Below, piece after piece: positions 5,324-6,883 of a stretch of DNA of 6,883 bases. Both the position numbers and the translations under genes were made by a program. The DNA comes from Streptosporangiaceae bacterium (GTDB lineage: Bacteria > Actinomycetota > Actinomycetes > Streptosporangiales > Streptosporangiaceae). Position 1 is the first letter of the stretch; every line of letters begins with the position of its first letter. Below the pieces are notes generated by a model. The model was given only the letters and a program-made list of their open reading frames with translations, did not search any database and was not told where the DNA came from. The DNA lies in NCBI GenBank assembly GCA_030040415.1, contig JASHTT010000302.1, positions 1 through 6,883 of the forward strand, written 5' to 3'.

Positions 5324-6883
5324 ATGACTCCTGCAGACGCTTCCGCCGACGGACCTGCGGCAAGATCACAAGAACGGCAGGCTGGCGCGGGTACCACCGA
5401 GATCCTCTCCGGTACGGGCGCGAGCGCCGCTGCGCCGCTGCCGGGCGCAGGCCCGTTCGACCGGCGCGTGATCTGGGTTGGCGGAGTCGTCTTCGCCGTG
5501 CTGATGGCGTTGTCGGCGCGGTATGGCTTTGACCGCGACGAGTTGTACTTCCTGGACGGCGCCCGGCATCTGCAGGCCAGCTACGTTGACCAGCCGGTGT
5601 TCGCCCCGTTGATGGCATGGGTGACGCTCAAGCTGTTCGGCGTGTCGCTGCCCGGGCTGCGGCTGTGGCCGGCGCTCGCTGCCTGGGCGACCGTGGTGGT
5701 CGGCGCGCTGACCGCGCGCGAGTTCGGCGGCGGCAAGCGCGCCCAGCTGCTGGCTGCGATCGGCACCGCTACGATGCCGGTGCTGCTGGGCTCCGCTCAC
5801 ATCGCCAACACGACCGCCTACGAACTGCTGGCATGGGCCGGGCTGGCGCTGGTGGTGGCCAGGACCGGGCGGACCGGCAACTGCCGATGGTGGCTGGCCG
5901 GGGGCCTGGTCGCGGGCCTTGGCGTGGCAGACGACCACAGCATGAGCTTCTTCGCCATCGCGCTCGTCATCGGCGCGCTGCTCAGCGGCGGTCGCCGGAT
6001 GATCTGGAATCGCTGGTTCCTGGCTGGTGCGGTGATCGCGGTGGCGTTCGAGGTCCCCGACCTGTGGTGGCAGGCAACCCACGGGTGGGCGACGATCGCC
6101 ATGACCCAGGCGCTGAACCGTGAGAACGGCGGCCTGGCCAACGTCGCCCCCTGGGTCGTCGGCCAGCTGACCATGGTGACCCCGGCTCTGGCCTGGGTCT
6201 GGGTGGTCGGCCTGCGGTTCATCTGGCGGTCCGGCCGGCCGCTGTGGCGGGCCATGGCTTGGGCGTACGGGCTGCTGTTCGTGCTCTTTGCGCTCACTAC
6301 CGGCGCGAAGGCCTACTACCTGGGCGCCGCGTACGTCTACCTGCTCGCCGCCGGGGCCGTGGCCATCGACGCATGGCTGCAAGCCCGGCCCGGTCGCCTG
6401 CGCGACCTCCTGCTGGCCACCGCGCTCACCACCGCGGTGATTGTGCCCTTCGTGTTGCCAGTGCTTCCCGCGGCTGACATTGGCTGGACCATCAAGATCA
6501 ACCCGACCCCGGCGGAGACCGTCGGCTGGCCGCAGTTCGTGCAGATCGTTGACGGAGTGTGGAAGTCGCTGCCGTCACGCCAGCGGGCCGGCGCGGTGAT
6601 CTTCACAGGCGACTACGGCGAGGCCGCCGCCATCAACGAGCTCGGCCGCGGGACCGGGCTGCCGACTGCTGTCAGCGGTGACAACACCGAATGGTGGTGG
6701 GGGCCGGGAAACCCGCACGCCACCACCGTGGTGGCGGTCATTCCCGGACCCGTCGACGTCTCGGGCTCCGCCGCCACGGCCTACCTACGGCAGTTCTTCA
6801 CCCATGTGCGGGTGGCGGCCACGCTGTCGAATCCGTACGGCATCCACAACCAGGAGTGGCATGGCCACGTCTACGTTTGCTCC
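5324..6883 (+). CDS. Multi-pass membrane glycosyltransferase, GT-C / PMT_2 (family 39-like), 3' end outside window
   Basis: Open from the ATG at 5324 to the window edge (520 codons, no stop). About the first 47 residues are a disordered Ala/Gly-rich cytoplasmic tail. The first membrane helix follows (VIWVGGVVFAVLMAL), then the extracytoplasmic loop with FDRDELYFLDGARHL and YVDQPVFAPL, matching the acidic catalytic loop of polyprenyl-phosphate-sugar-dependent GT-C enzymes (ArnT/PMT type). Several hydrophobic helices continue to about residue 385, including the KAYYLGAAYVYLLAAGA segment, where most relatives have KPYY. The C-terminal part is a soluble extracytoplasmic domain (TGDYGEAAAINELG, then SGDNTEWWWGPG), nearly complete at the edge. 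It probably transfers a sugar from a lipid carrier to an envelope glycan, lipid or protein; the substrate cannot be told. The start has no strong ribosome binding site, so a leaderless transcript or another start is possible. It follows dnaB on the same strand after 160 nt that include a terminator, so it is likely transcribed separately. Confidence 0.87.
   Translation, partial: MTPADASADGPAARSQERQAGAGTTEILSGTGASAAAPLPGAGPFDRRVIWVGGVVFAVLMALSARYGFDRDELYFLDGARHLQASYVDQPVFAPLMAWVTLKLFGVSLPGLRLWPALAAWATVVVGALTAREFGGGKRAQLLAAIGTATMPVLLGSAHIANTTAYELLAWAGLALVVARTGRTGNCRWWLAGGLVAGLGVADDHSMSFFAIALVIGALLSGGRRMIWNRWFLAGAVIAVAFEVPDLWWQATHGWATIAMTQALNRENGGLANVAPWVVGQLTMVTPALAWVWVVGLRFIWRSGRPLWRAMAWAYGLLFVLFALTTGAKAYYLGAAYVYLLAAGAVAIDAWLQARPGRLRDLLLATALTTAVIVPFVLPVLPAADIGWTIKINPTPAETVGWPQFVQIVDGVWKSLPSRQRAGAVIFTGDYGEAAAINELGRGTGLPTAVSGDNTEWWWGPGNPHATTVVAVIPGPVDVSGSAATAYLRQFFTHVRVAATLSNPYGIHNQEWHGHVYVCS

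Noticed and set aside
5366..6382. Minus-strand open frame of 338 codons over the glycosyltransferase gene
   Set aside because: The product is a low-complexity Gln/Pro/Arg/His-rich string, typical of the antisense of a membrane-protein gene. The plus frame has clear family motifs.
1..6883. tRNA, rRNA, CRISPR array, insertion sequence or phage attachment site
   Set aside because: I saw no cloverleaf, repeat-spacer array, terminal inverted repeats with transposase, or long direct repeats. The only mobile elements supported are the two inteins.

Overview
The window is high-GC actinobacterial chromosomal DNA. The arrangement (end of rpsR, then rplI, then dnaB), the strong G/C third-position bias and the actinobacterial-type DnaB extein all point that way. 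I cannot name the genus. The rpsF-ssb-rpsR-rplI-dnaB neighbourhood is a core replication/translation locus, often not far from oriC in Actinobacteria.

Layout. Bases 1-97 are the 3' end of rpsR (S18) and 120-581 is rplI (L9), the end of a ribosomal-protein operon. A small hypothetical gene (634-915) lies convergent to it on the minus strand. Bases 916-1281 form an intergenic region holding a cluster of DnaA-box-like 9-mers, one of them a perfect TTATCCACA, and a plausible promoter. dnaB, the replicative helicase, occupies 1282-5163. A bulged hairpin after it is a likely terminator. The last part (5324 to the window edge) is an open reading frame, truncated by the window, for a multi-pass GT-C/PMT-type glycosyltransferase.

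The main point of interest is dnaB. It carries two in-frame inteins of different splicing class that together outweigh the host protein (417 + 426 aa of intein against 450 aa of extein). Intein 1 splits the Walker A motif between Lys and Ser. It starts with Ala and has the Trp/Cys/Thr (WCT) signature of class 3 inteins. Its LAGLIDADG endonuclease has lost both catalytic acids. Intein 2 sits at the RESG|SIEQD site. It is a class 1 (Cys1) intein with both endonuclease acids intact, lower GC than its host gene, and rarer codons in the extein just upstream, which suggests later arrival by homing. No active DnaB can form until both inteins have left.

Together the genes serve translation (S18, L9) and replication (DnaB), with the DnaA-box cluster possibly linking dnaB expression to DnaA. 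The membrane glycosyltransferase appears to be a separate transcription unit.
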